NCBI GenBank assembly: GCA_049585195.1
Contig: JBAUZG010000127.1
Span: 1-8,522, forward strand
Direction: 5' to 3'
Length of the DNA: 8,522 nucleotides
Origin: KBS-96 sp049585195
Lineage (GTDB): Bacteria > Acidobacteriota > Terriglobia > Bryobacterales > Bryobacteraceae
Shown here: positions 1-7,049 of the stretch, in pieces
How the letters are laid out: each line of letters opens with the position of its first letter
How positions within the stretch are numbered: position 1 is the first letter of the stretch
Notes under the pieces: model-generated
Database searches by the model: none
What the model saw: the letters and a program-made list of their open reading frames with translations, nothing else
Told to the model about the DNA's origin: nothing
Program-made: the position numbers and the translations under genes

Positions 1-1
1 T

Positions 2-2095
2 GGCGACCTGAACTGGATCACGCTGAAGGCTTTGGAAAAAGTTCGGGAACGGCGATACCCTTCGGTAGCCGAGTTGGCGGCCGATGTCCAGAGATATCTT
101 GAGCACCGGCCGGTGCTGGCGTCGCCGCCGGGCGCGCTGTACCGAGTGCGCAAGTTTCTTCGCCGGCACAGGCCAGCCGTTTTCCGTACAGCGGATGCAC
201 TGGCGGCTTGGTCGCTTGGGCACCGCGATTCTCCTCCGAGACCAGAGTCGGCAACCAAAGTCACGATCGTTCTCGGAGATTTCGCCAATACCACGGGGGG
301 CCCAGACTTCGATGGAACGCTTCGCCAGATTATGGCTGTTGAGCTAGGGAGGTCTCCCCACCTCATCGTCCTTTCGGATGCGCGCATGAGCGAGACCCTG
401 GATCTGATGGTCCGAGCTCCGGATGCAAAGCTCACCCCGGATGTTGCGTCCGAAATCTGCGAGCGGACAGGGAGTGCCGCAGTCGTGGAGGGCTCGATTG
501 CCCGCTTGGGTAGTCACTACGTGTTGGGCTTGCGCGCAAGGAATTGCCGAACCGGAGATATCCTGGACGAAGAGCAGGCACCAGCAGCCAAAAAAGAGGA
601 CGTTTTCAAGGCGCTGGCCCAAATGGCAAATCGGTTAGGGACCCGGGCCCCCGAGTCGCTTCCGCCCATGGAAAAGGCGCGTAGCATGCCGACTGAGGTA
701 ACCACGCCCTCATTGGAGGCTTGGAGGTCCTACAACGCTGCAATGAAGGCTATCCAGGGCGCAGCCGCAGGGGTGGAAGGCGTCTCATTGCTGAAGCGGG
801 CCATCGAGTTCGATCCGAATTTTGCGATGGCTTATGCCGTAATGGGGCGGATATATGACGGCCTCGGGGAGTCCGAACTTGGAGCGGAGAGCATCGCCAG
901 GGCTTACGAGCTACGGGATCGGGTCGGCGATCGGGAGAACTTTTTCATCAGCTTCAACTACTACCGTCAGGCGCCCAGAAATTTGGAACTGGCGCGACAG
1001 ACCTTGGAATCGTGGGTACACAAGTACCCCGGCGACGTGATGCCCCACTGGTTCCTGTCGGGCCTCACGTCGCTGGGGACTAGCCATCACGAGAGAGCCG
1101 CGGAAGAAGGTCAAAAAGCGATCGAACTAGATCCGGATTTCGCTGTCCCTTACTATAACGCGGCTTTTGCCTATCTCTACCTGAACCGCCTCTCAGACGC
1201 TGAGGCGCTGCTTCGTAACGCATCGGAACGTAAGATCGAAGTCAGTAATCTCTCGATATGCCGGTACTTCATCGCTTTTCTGAAAAATGACCAAACAGCA
1301 ATGGAAAGGGAGATGGCCCAACGTAAGGCAAAACTGGAAGCCCAGGGATGGTTCGAGCACCAGGAAGCGTTGACCTTGGCCTATCAAGGCCGATTGCAAG
1401 AAGCAAATCGGCTATCGGAGTGTGCGGTAAGCCTGGCTCGGCAAGGAGGTTTGCCGGAGCGAGCCGCCATGTTCGCAGGCGCTCGCGCCGTGTGGAACGC
1501 GCTGTACGGGATTCGCGCGCAGGCGCAAACAGACGCCGGCGCGGCGTTGTCACTTTTCCGGGGACGTGACACCGATTATGGACCGGCCTTTGCTCTGGCG
1601 CTTCTGGACGACTCCGGGCAAGCCCAGAAGATCGCAGGGGAGCTCGAAAAGCGCTACCCGGAGGACACATGTGTCCTTTTCACTTACCTGCCTGCGCTAA
1701 GGGCACTCGACGCTCTTAACCACGGTGACGCAGCGAGAGCGCTCGAAATGACGCAAGCCGCCGCTCCCTATGACCTCGCTGTTCCGGGTACAGCATACTT
1801 GACCGCTTTCTTCGGAGCTCTCTATCCGGTCTATGTGCGTGGCCTCGCTTACTCCCGGATGGGGCGCCACCGCGAGGCAGCGGCTGAGTTTAAAAAAATT
1901 CTGGATCATCCGGGAATTGTGCTGAATGATCCGATCGGGCCAATGGCGCGTCTCCAACTGGCCAGAGCGTTGGACGCTTCCGGAGACCGCGCGAAATCAG
2001 CCGCGGTCTACAAGGATCTCCTCGCGCTCTGGCAGGACGCCGATCCCGATGTTCCAGTCGTGCAGGAAGCCAGGACGGAGTCCACTCGACTGTAA
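2..2095 (+). CDS. Ser/Thr protein kinase, C-terminal part with TPR-like sensor half (5' truncated)
   Basis: The frame is open from base 2, so the gene runs in from the left; the TTG at 32 is not a credible start. The first residues (GDLNWITLKALEK, then RERRYPSVAELAADVQRYL) match the end of a Pkn-type kinase catalytic domain, subdomain XI, including its conserved Arg. ATP-binding and catalytic loops lie outside the window. After a basic stretch (FLRRHRPAV) comes a domain with the signatures GDFANTTGGPDFDGTLRQ and EICERTGSAAVVEGSIA, which I recall as common in acidobacterial kinases. From about residue 226 (counting from base 32) there are TPR-like helical repeats, for example RAIEFDPNFAMAYAVMGRIY and KAIELDPDFAVPYYNAAFAY, and the protein ends in KDLLALWQDADPDVP, a familiar ending of these kinases. 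The membrane segment expected between kinase and sensor is not evident. The likely role is phosphorylation signalling through TPR-mediated partner binding; substrate unknown. Kinase identity is confident, function is inferred. Confidence 0.88.
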   Translation, partial: GDLNWITLKALEKVRERRYPSVAELAADVQRYLEHRPVLASPPGALYRVRKFLRRHRPAVFRTADALAAWSLGHRDSPPRPESATKVTIVLGDFANTTGGPDFDGTLRQIMAVELGRSPHLIVLSDARMSETLDLMVRAPDAKLTPDVASEICERTGSAAVVEGSIARLGSHYVLGLRARNCRTGDILDEEQAPAAKKEDVFKALAQMANRLGTRAPESLPPMEKARSMPTEVTTPSLEAWRSYNAAMKAIQGAAAGVEGVSLLKRAIEFDPNFAMAYAVMGRIYDGLGESELGAESIARAYELRDRVGDRENFFISFNYYRQAPRNLELARQTLESWVHKYPGDVMPHWFLSGLTSLGTSHHERAAEEGQKAIELDPDFAVPYYNAAFAYLYLNRLSDAEALLRNASERKIEVSNLSICRYFIAFLKNDQTAMEREMAQRKAKLEAQGWFEHQEALTLAYQGRLQEANRLSECAVSLARQGGLPERAAMFAGARAVWNALYGIRAQAQTDAGAALSLFRGRDTDYGPAFALALLDDSGQAQKIAGELEKRYPEDTCVLFTYLPALRALDALNHGDAARALEMTQAAAPYDLAVPGTAYLTAFFGALYPVYVRGLAYSRMGRHREAAAEFKKILDHPGIVLNDPIGPMARLQLARALDASGDRAKSAAVYKDLLALWQDADPDVPVVQEARTESTRL

Positions 2096-2112
2096 CTTTG
2101 CGCGCTGGATTC

Positions 2113-2147
2113 CTTATCCTGTTTAGCGGAATGCCCGTGAGGATAAG
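2113..2147 (+). promoter_or_regulatory. Inverted repeat that would sequester the sigma factor ribosome binding site
   Basis: CTTATCCT (2113-2120) and AGGATAAG (2140-2147) are perfect 8-bp complements separated by 19 nt. The right arm contains the AGGA of the Shine-Dalgarno sequence TGAGGA (2138-2143) and ends 3 nt before the ATG at 2151. In mRNA the stem would hide the ribosome binding site of the sigma factor. There is no T-run, so it is not an intrinsic terminator. It could instead be a DNA operator. The pairing is seen directly; the regulatory role is inferred. Confidence 0.45.
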
Positions 2148-2150
2148 ACC

Positions 2151-2894
2151 ATGACCAACGGCCAAACCATGCACACGCTGCCCGGACCATCTCAGTTTCC
2201 GACGACGCGGTGGACCCTGGTCGTCGCTGCCGGGGATCCACATCGCAAGGAAGCTCGATCTGCTCTGGTTTCGCTGTGTGAGAACTACTGGTATCCGTTG
2301 TATGCCTATCTGCGCCGGCGCGGTTATTCGGCCGATGAGGCGCAAGATCTCACGCAGGAGTTCTTCATCCGAGTGTTGGAAGGGCGATATCTCGATCGAG
2401 CTGACCCGGAAAAGGGCCGTTTTCGATCGTTCATTTTGACTTCCTTGAAATTCTTTGTGGCCGACGAAGAGGACCGCCAGCGCGCGCGCAAACGCGGCGG
2501 CGGAACGGTCGTGCCACTTGAATTCTCGTCCGGCGAAGAGCGCTACCAACGCGAGCCTGCGCACGATGAAACCCCGGAGCGGATTTTCGAGCGGCGTTGG
2601 GCGCTTTCCGTGCTTGAGCGGGTAATGGGGAGATTGCGCGACGAATTCGTGCATCACGGCCGCCCGGAGCATTTCGAGCGATTGAAAGTGTTCCTTCTCG
2701 GGCAGTCCGACGCGCCGTATGCCGCACTGGCACGCGAAATGAAAACGTCAGAAGGAGCGCTCAAGGTGGCCATTCACAGGCTGCGCAAGCGGTATCGGGA
2801 CCTCTTTCGCCAGGAAATCGCGGATACTGTGGCCGATCCCGCAGAAGTAGAGTCCGAACTCCGGTTTCTGGCGGCCGTGCTGACGAGGAAGTAG
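2151..2894 (+). CDS. ECF-type RNA polymerase sigma-70 family sigma factor
   Basis: A 247-aa cytoplasmic sigma factor that would direct RNA polymerase to a dedicated promoter set. Residues 16-25 (FPTTRWTLVV) form the N-terminal signature of large ECF-like sigma factors of Acidobacteriota and Planctomycetes. Region 2 spans about 41-115, with LCENYWYPLYAYLRRRGY, the acidic DEAQDLTQEFF helix, and FRSFILTSLKFFVADEEDRQ as the -10 recognition part. A linker with TPERIFERRWAL precedes region 4 at about 185-218, where YAALAREMKTSEGALKVAIH is the helix-turn-helix. A short C-terminal extension (ADPAEVESELRFL) is usual for this group. It is longer than classical ECF factors of about 180-200 aa. ATG 2151 is chosen because TGAGGA lies 7 nt upstream; an in-frame ATG at 2169 is an alternative. 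It follows the kinase gene by 55 nt on the same strand, suggesting a kinase-linked sigma factor. No anti-sigma gene is visible nearby. Confidence 0.93.
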   Translation: MTNGQTMHTLPGPSQFPTTRWTLVVAAGDPHRKEARSALVSLCENYWYPLYAYLRRRGYSADEAQDLTQEFFIRVLEGRYLDRADPEKGRFRSFILTSLKFFVADEEDRQRARKRGGGTVVPLEFSSGEERYQREPAHDETPERIFERRWALSVLERVMGRLRDEFVHHGRPEHFERLKVFLLGQSDAPYAALAREMKTSEGALKVAIHRLRKRYRDLFRQEIADTVADPAEVESELRFLAAVLTRK

Positions 2895-3022
2895 CGGCCG
2901 GCCGCCCCCCGGTCGGTTCAGGTGGTCGAAACCCCATGCAGCAACCAGTTTCAAAAGCTACGGCGATCGGATGCCGGAAGCGCAAGTGCATCACAAGGGC
3001 GCTCCTCCTTGGAACGTTGTGG

Positions 3023-3523
3023 TCAGTCGTCGAGGACGGGGGTAAGGGTTTCTTGCGGGCGCGGATGAAGCTCGTGATGGCTTGACAGGGTGCGGGCGCA
3101 TGTATTCCAGCGCAGCAGCGCGTCATCGTTGTCTGGGGGGCGCACAGCCGCGGCGCGCTCGTATGCGGCCATCGCCTCGATGAACTCCTCATAAGCCTTG
3201 CAATTCGTGTCCGGCAGCCCGTGTCGCATCCGCGCTCTCGCGGACCGCTCCAAAATAATGCCGGCGTAGTACGCCCGTTCGTACTCGCCTTGCAAGGCGG
3301 ATAGCACGGCGCGGGCGCGGCCGGGCGAAACCTGCTCTCCAAACTGGTCGGTAATGGCGAGCAGAAGTGTCACTAACGCGGTCTGGTTGCGCGGCTCTAT
3401 TTTCAAAACATCCTCACAAATGCTTTCCGCTTGCCATGGCTCGTTGAGCAAGCGGTAGAGGTGCGCCTTTTCGAGCGCTGCCGGAATGGCGGCGCTTGAA
3501 AGGGGTTTCAGTTCGAATTCCAT
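3023..3523 (-). CDS. Small TPR-like protein, last gene of the sdh operon
   Basis: A 166-aa soluble protein with no signal peptide or membrane segment. Residues about 13-50 look like a TPR unit (ALEKAHLYRLLNEPWQAESI, then an LKIEPRN turn). A second unit at about 112-145 (FIEAMAAYERAAAVRPPDND) is followed by a WNTCART helix. The middle (51-110) is helical and charged without a clear motif, and the C-terminus is polar and Pro-rich. The ATG is supported by a strong Shine-Dalgarno AAGGAGG (complement of 3528-3534) only 4 nt upstream. It lies 94 nt after sdhB on the same strand with no visible terminator between them, so it is probably co-transcribed with sdhCAB. A helper role such as assembly or scaffolding for the dehydrogenase is possible, but only from context. 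I do not recognise a named family beyond TPR. Its 3' end converges on the sigma factor gene, 128 nt apart. Confidence 0.8.
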   Translation of the reverse strand: MEFELKPLSSAAIPAALEKAHLYRLLNEPWQAESICEDVLKIEPRNQTALVTLLLAITDQFGEQVSPGRARAVLSALQGEYERAYYAGIILERSARARMRHGLPDTNCKAYEEFIEAMAAYERAAAVRPPDNDDALLRWNTCARTLSSHHELHPRPQETLTPVLDD

Positions 3524-3617
3524 AGAACCTCCTTGGAATTGGAAAAATCGACGAACCGCTCCCTGGCAGTCGCGGCTCGGTCAGAGTGCTCGGTCGTTTG
3601 CAACGTCTCGCGTTCCA

Positions 3618-4361
3618 TCAAGATCCGGTGAAAATTCGGAACAGTTTTCGCAGCGGATCGAAATATTCGTCAACCACGCGCTCTTTCAGCGGAATGATGG
3701 CATTGTCCGTGATGGTGATGCCTTCGGGGCATACCTTCGTGCAACATTTTGTGATGTTGCAATAGCCTATTCCATGGTCTGATCGCAGGTCTTTCAGGCG
3801 GTTTTCCGTATCGAGCGGATGCATCTCGAGCGCTGCTGTGTAGACGAGAAACCGGGGACCGATGAAGTGGTTATGCAACGTGTGCTCGCGCAGGACATGG
3901 CACACGTCCTGGCAGAGATAGCATTCGATGCATTTGCGGAATTCCTGAACGCGGTCCACGTCCTCCTGCGCCATTCGCCACGTTCCGTCTGGGGAGTCAG
4001 GCGGGCGGGGCTTAAAGGGCTTAATTGTTTTCTTTAGCCGGTAGTTCCACGAAACATCCGTCACCAGATCTTTCACCGGCGGGAAGCACTTCATGGGCTC
4101 GAGCATCACTGGCTGATCGAGCGGCAGCGAGCTAAGGCGCGTCATACACATGAGCCGAGGATTTCCGTTGATCTCCGCTGAGCACGATCCGCACTTACCA
4201 GCCTTGCAGTTCCATCGTACGGCCAGATCGTTGGCTTGCTCGGCTTGGATGCGATGAACCGCATCGAGTACGACCATGCCGGGAGAGATCTCCATCGCAT
4301 AGTCATGAAAATCGCCTTCTCCGTTTTGACCGCGCCAGATCCGAAAGGTTGCTGTGGGCAT
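3618..4361 (-). CDS. sdhB: Succinate dehydrogenase iron-sulfur subunit, Sdh1/type-F-like
   Basis: A 247-aa electron-transfer subunit that passes electrons from SdhA FAD to the membrane anchor. The N-terminal ferredoxin-like domain binds [2Fe-2S] with C52, C57, C60 (in WNCKAGKCGSCSAEING) and C72 (LMCMTR). The C-terminal helical domain has C144, C147, C150 and C154 (CIECYLCQDVC), then C201, C207 and C211 (CNITKCCTKVCPEG). By comparison with E. coli SdhB, C144/C147/C150/C211 would hold [4Fe-4S] and C154/C201/C207 would hold [3Fe-4S]. C206 is an extra Cys next to C207. The protein closely resembles what I recall of mycobacterial Rv0247c: the NCKAGKCGSCSAEING block, the RMAQEDV motif and the CNITKCC block. 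The ATG at 4361 is 15 nt after the sdhA stop. GAAGAG (complement of 4369-4374) lies 7 nt upstream, so translation is probably coupled. The fumarate reductase direction cannot be excluded from sequence alone. Confidence 0.96.
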   Translation of the reverse strand: MPTATFRIWRGQNGEGDFHDYAMEISPGMVVLDAVHRIQAEQANDLAVRWNCKAGKCGSCSAEINGNPRLMCMTRLSSLPLDQPVMLEPMKCFPPVKDLVTDVSWNYRLKKTIKPFKPRPPDSPDGTWRMAQEDVDRVQEFRKCIECYLCQDVCHVLREHTLHNHFIGPRFLVYTAALEMHPLDTENRLKDLRSDHGIGYCNITKCCTKVCPEGITITDNAIIPLKERVVDEYFDPLRKLFRIFTGS

Positions 4362-4376
4362 GGATATTCTCTTCGC

Positions 4377-6185
4377 CTATTTCATCTCTTCGATAACTTG
4401 CTTTAACTCGGGCGGCAATTCCTTGAGCGGCTCGCGCGTCAGTTGTGGCTCGCCGGAATCGCCGCGCCGCAGAATGATGTTACATCGCCCCGCGGCTTCG
4501 TCTTTTTGCGGGTAATCGTCGCGGAAATGCGCGCCCCGGCTCTCTTTACGCTCGATAGCGGCGCGCGTAATGAGTTCCGATACAGTGAGCAGGTTGGGCA
4601 AATCCAAAGCGGTGTGCCAGCCGCCATTGTATTCGCGATTTCCCGCCACACCCACATCGCGAGCTCGTTCGCGCAATTTGCGGAGTTCTTCGAGAGCGCG
4701 TTCGAGCTCGTCCGCCCGCCTCACGATTCCCGCCAAATCCTGCATCATGTGCTGCAGATCGCTTTGGATTTGGTAGGGATTTTCACCGTTAGGGTCAAAA
4801 GGCGCGAGCGCATTCCGGGCAAGATTGTCGAGTTCGGCCTCATCCACTTTGGCGGCCCCGTTTTCCTTCGCAAATTGAGCCGCATATTCACCGGCCCGCT
4901 TTCCGAAGACAAGTAAATCGGAGAGGGAATTTCCACCCAGACGGTTTGCTCCATGCAGACCTGCCGCGCATTCACCGGCCGCGAAGAGTCCAGGCACATC
5001 GGACATCTGCGTATCGGCATCGACCCGGACGCCACCCATCATGTAGTGAGTGGTCGGTCCAATCTCCATCGGCTGTTCAATGATATCGATATCCGCGAGT
5101 TGCTTGAACTGATGGTACATGCTGGGCAGCTTACGTTTGATGTGGGCGGCGGCATCCGGCATGCGAGCCTTGATCCACGAAATATCCAGGAACACGCCGC
5201 CGTGCGGCGAGCCGCGCCCTTCGCGGACCTCCCGGACGATACAGCGCGCCACGTGATCGCGCGTCAGCAACTCGGGAGGACGGCGGGCGTTTTTATCGCC
5301 CTGCGTGTAGCGCCATCCCTCCTCTTCGCTGTCGGCCGTATGCGCCCGATAATTCTCAGGGATATCATCGAACATGAAACGCTTTCCGTCTCTGTTGCGG
5401 AGAACGCCGCCTTCGCCGCGCACGCCTTCGGTGACGAGAATGCCTCGAACGCTGGGAGGCCAGATCATGCCGGTTGGATGGAACTGAACGAATTCCATGT
5501 CCGTTAAAGATGCGCCGGCCTGATAGGCGAGCGAATGTCCATCGCCGGTGTACTCCCAACTGTTGCTCGTAATTTCATAAGCCCGGCCGATGCCACCGGT
5601 GGCGAGAACCACGGCCCGCGCGTGAAACAGGAGGAAGCGGCCCCGTTCACGCTCGTAACCGAACGCGCCGGCGATGCGGCCATCGTCCTTCAACAAGGCG
5701 AGGATTGTGCACTCCATGTGGACATCCATGCCGAGATGAACGCCGTGATCCTGCAAGGTGCGTATCATTTCGAGCCCTGTGCGGTCGCCGACATGGGCGA
5801 GACGCGGGTAGCGATGGCCGCCGAAGTTACGCTGCAGAATGCGTCCGTCTTTCGTGCGGTCGAACAACGCGCCCCACGCTTCCAGTTCCCGGACGCGGGC
5901 GGGCGCTTCTTTAGCGTGAAGTTCGGCCATACGCCAGTTGTTCACGTACTGGCCGCCGCGCATGGTGTCGGCGAAATGAACTCTCCAGTTATCGCGCTCG
6001 TCGGTGTTGGCGAGGGCTGCGGCGATACCTCCCTCGGCCATGACGGTGTGCGCTTTCCCGAGCAGGCTCTTGGTGACTACGCCGACGCGCACGCCATTTG
6101 CCGATGCCTCGATTGCCGCTCTTAATCCTGCTCCACCCGCCCCAATTACCAGCACATCGTAGTGGTGCGCCTGGTATTCCGCCAT
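4377..6185 (-). CDS. sdhA: Succinate dehydrogenase flavoprotein subunit, Sdh1/type-F-like
   Basis: A 602-aa catalytic subunit that oxidises succinate to fumarate with covalently bound FAD (TCA cycle and respiratory chain), facing the cytoplasm on SdhBC. The Rossmann motif GAGGAG is at 15-20. H46 in KAHTVMAEGG is the equivalent of the histidine that carries FAD covalently. Active-site residues are all present: H236 (QFHPTG), R256 (GVRGEGG), H380 (TTHYMMGG) and R415 (GANRLGGNSL). The C-terminal helical domain (about 450-602) contains NREYNGGWHTALDL, typical of SdhA/FrdA. An ARRPPELLTRD insert before VARCIVREV resembles actinobacterial Sdh1-type SdhA. The frame is open to 6302, but the true start is the ATG at 6185. 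It begins MAEYQAHHYDVLVIGAGGAG, has GGAG (complement of 6195-6198) 9 nt upstream, and overlaps the sdhC stop as TGATG. The longer form would add 39 residues read out of frame through the sdhC end. Confidence 0.97.
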   Translation of the reverse strand: MAEYQAHHYDVLVIGAGGAGLRAAIEASANGVRVGVVTKSLLGKAHTVMAEGGIAAALANTDERDNWRVHFADTMRGGQYVNNWRMAELHAKEAPARVRELEAWGALFDRTKDGRILQRNFGGHRYPRLAHVGDRTGLEMIRTLQDHGVHLGMDVHMECTILALLKDDGRIAGAFGYERERGRFLLFHARAVVLATGGIGRAYEITSNSWEYTGDGHSLAYQAGASLTDMEFVQFHPTGMIWPPSVRGILVTEGVRGEGGVLRNRDGKRFMFDDIPENYRAHTADSEEEGWRYTQGDKNARRPPELLTRDHVARCIVREVREGRGSPHGGVFLDISWIKARMPDAAAHIKRKLPSMYHQFKQLADIDIIEQPMEIGPTTHYMMGGVRVDADTQMSDVPGLFAAGECAAGLHGANRLGGNSLSDLLVFGKRAGEYAAQFAKENGAAKVDEAELDNLARNALAPFDPNGENPYQIQSDLQHMMQDLAGIVRRADELERALEELRKLRERARDVGVAGNREYNGGWHTALDLPNLLTVSELITRAAIERKESRGAHFRDDYPQKDEAAGRCNIILRRGDSGEPQLTREPLKELPPELKQVIEEMK

Positions 6186-6988
6186 CAAAAAATTCTCCAG
6201 TCGGACCAGATTCCCATGGCGCAAAGCCGTACGTATAGGTCGGCGAACATGACCGAGAACAGGCTTGTCCAGGCGAACAGCATGTGGCGCCGGTTCATGC
6301 AAGTGACGCAGGCGTAACTGGTTTTGAGAACGGGCAACTTGGAGATTTCATCAGCGCGTCCACCGGCTAGATGGCGGAGAGAGTGACAACCGAACGTGTA
6401 GCAGGCAAGGAGCACAAGGTTTACGGCCAAAACGAGCGTTCCTACACCTATGCCAAACTGCGCCTGCCCAGTTTGAGGATTCACGAACCACAAAGCCCTC
6501 CAAACGTCCAGTGCGAGAATGACGAGAAAGACAAGCGCGAGATACAGGAAATAGCGATGAATGTTTTGCAGGATTAACGGAAATGAACGCTCGCCTCGGT
6601 AGCTCTTACGCGGTTCGCCAACTGTGCAGGAAGGAGGATCGGCCCAGAAGGCTTTGTAATACGCGCCGCGGTAGTAGTAGCAAGTAACCCGGAATCCGCC
6701 GGGCGCCCATAGGATGAGAAGGGCCGCCGAGACCGGCGCCCACGAAGGCCACCAGCGGGGCCACACGCCGAACCAGGCATGAAGCGGGTTTCCGAAAAGC
6801 TCGGGTGAGTAGAACGGCGACAGGTAAGGCCCGAACCTGTAATATTGCCCTTGAAATGCAGCCCACGTTGAATAAACGATGAAGAGCGAAAGCCCGAGAA
6901 ATGTCAACAGAGGTTGAATCCACCACAGATCGCGGCGTGTAGTTTGGGCAAAGCGACCGCCCCTCAAGGGGATGTCGATTGAGGACAT
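6185..6988 (-). CDS. sdhC: Succinate dehydrogenase membrane anchor with Cys/His cluster, Sdh1/type-F-like SdhC
   Basis: A 267-aa integral membrane subunit and the only anchor gene here; no sdhD is visible. Five likely membrane segments lie at about 22-44, 83-103, 142-165, 178-200 and 236-258. The family signature CYYYRGAYYKAFWADPP begins at C103. Potential metal ligands are C103, C120, H144, C196, C201, H202, H206, C227, C230 and H235. Most fall at the cytoplasmic ends of the segments if the N-terminus is inside, which the Arg/Lys-rich loop 104-135 supports. The M. smegmatis Sdh1 SdhC has been reported to carry a membrane-embedded Rieske-type [2Fe-2S] cluster with two essential His ligands. 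The GCHSLRH and ACVTCMNRRH motifs here are good candidates for the same centre, but I cannot assign individual ligands. Expected role: quinone reduction and anchoring of SdhAB. It is the first gene of the operon; the ATG at 6988 has GGAG (complement of 6994-6997) 5 nt upstream. Confidence 0.92.
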   Translation of the reverse strand: MSSIDIPLRGGRFAQTTRRDLWWIQPLLTFLGLSLFIVYSTWAAFQGQYYRFGPYLSPFYSPELFGNPLHAWFGVWPRWWPSWAPVSAALLILWAPGGFRVTCYYYRGAYYKAFWADPPSCTVGEPRKSYRGERSFPLILQNIHRYFLYLALVFLVILALDVWRALWFVNPQTGQAQFGIGVGTLVLAVNLVLLACYTFGCHSLRHLAGGRADEISKLPVLKTSYACVTCMNRRHMLFAWTSLFSVMFADLYVRLCAMGIWSDWRIF

Positions 6989-7017
6989 GCAATCTCCGCG
7001 TGAAAGATTTAGTTACG

Positions 7018-7035
7018 ACGGTAAGAATATACCGT
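7018..7035 (-). promoter_or_regulatory. Possible sdhC promoter -10 box inside an inverted repeat
   Basis: On the minus strand TATATT (complement of 7026-7031) resembles a -10 hexamer and lies about 37 nt before the sdhC ATG. ACGGT (7018-7022) and ACCGT (7031-7035) are perfect 5-bp arms with 8 nt between them, bracketing that hexamer, so a repressor could bind over the promoter. No good -35 hexamer is seen at 16-18 nt spacing. Position and base match are seen; function is inferred. Confidence 0.25.
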
Positions 7036-7049
7036 TGCGATTGAGGATG

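Noticed and set aside
1269..1670. 133-codon minus-strand open frame inside the kinase gene
   Set aside because: It is Arg/Pro-rich, antisense to a strongly supported coding region, and shows no ribosome binding site or motif.
2894..2905. Palindrome GCGGCCGGCCGC at the sigma factor stop codon as a terminator
   Set aside because: It has no loop and no T-run on either strand; self-complementary GC runs are common in this composition.
2761..3014. Possible further minus-strand gene after the TPR-like gene: an 11-nt match to its ribosome binding site region (CCTCCTTGGAA at 3004-3014 and 3528-3538) precedes an ATG at 2991
   Set aside because: The spacing to the ATG is 12 nt, the better-spaced TTG at 2996 is followed at once by TGA, and the resulting Arg/Pro-rich frame runs antisense into the well-supported sigma factor. 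The shared 11-mer is probably chance.
5535..6125. 196-codon plus-strand open frame opposite sdhA
   Set aside because: It is a shadow of the GC-rich sdhA codons; sdhA has full catalytic motifs on the other strand.
6186..6302. N-terminal extension of sdhA by 39 residues beyond ATG 6185
   Set aside because: It lies out of frame within the 3' end of sdhC, family similarity starts right after 6185, and a good GGAG site and TGATG overlap support the shorter start.
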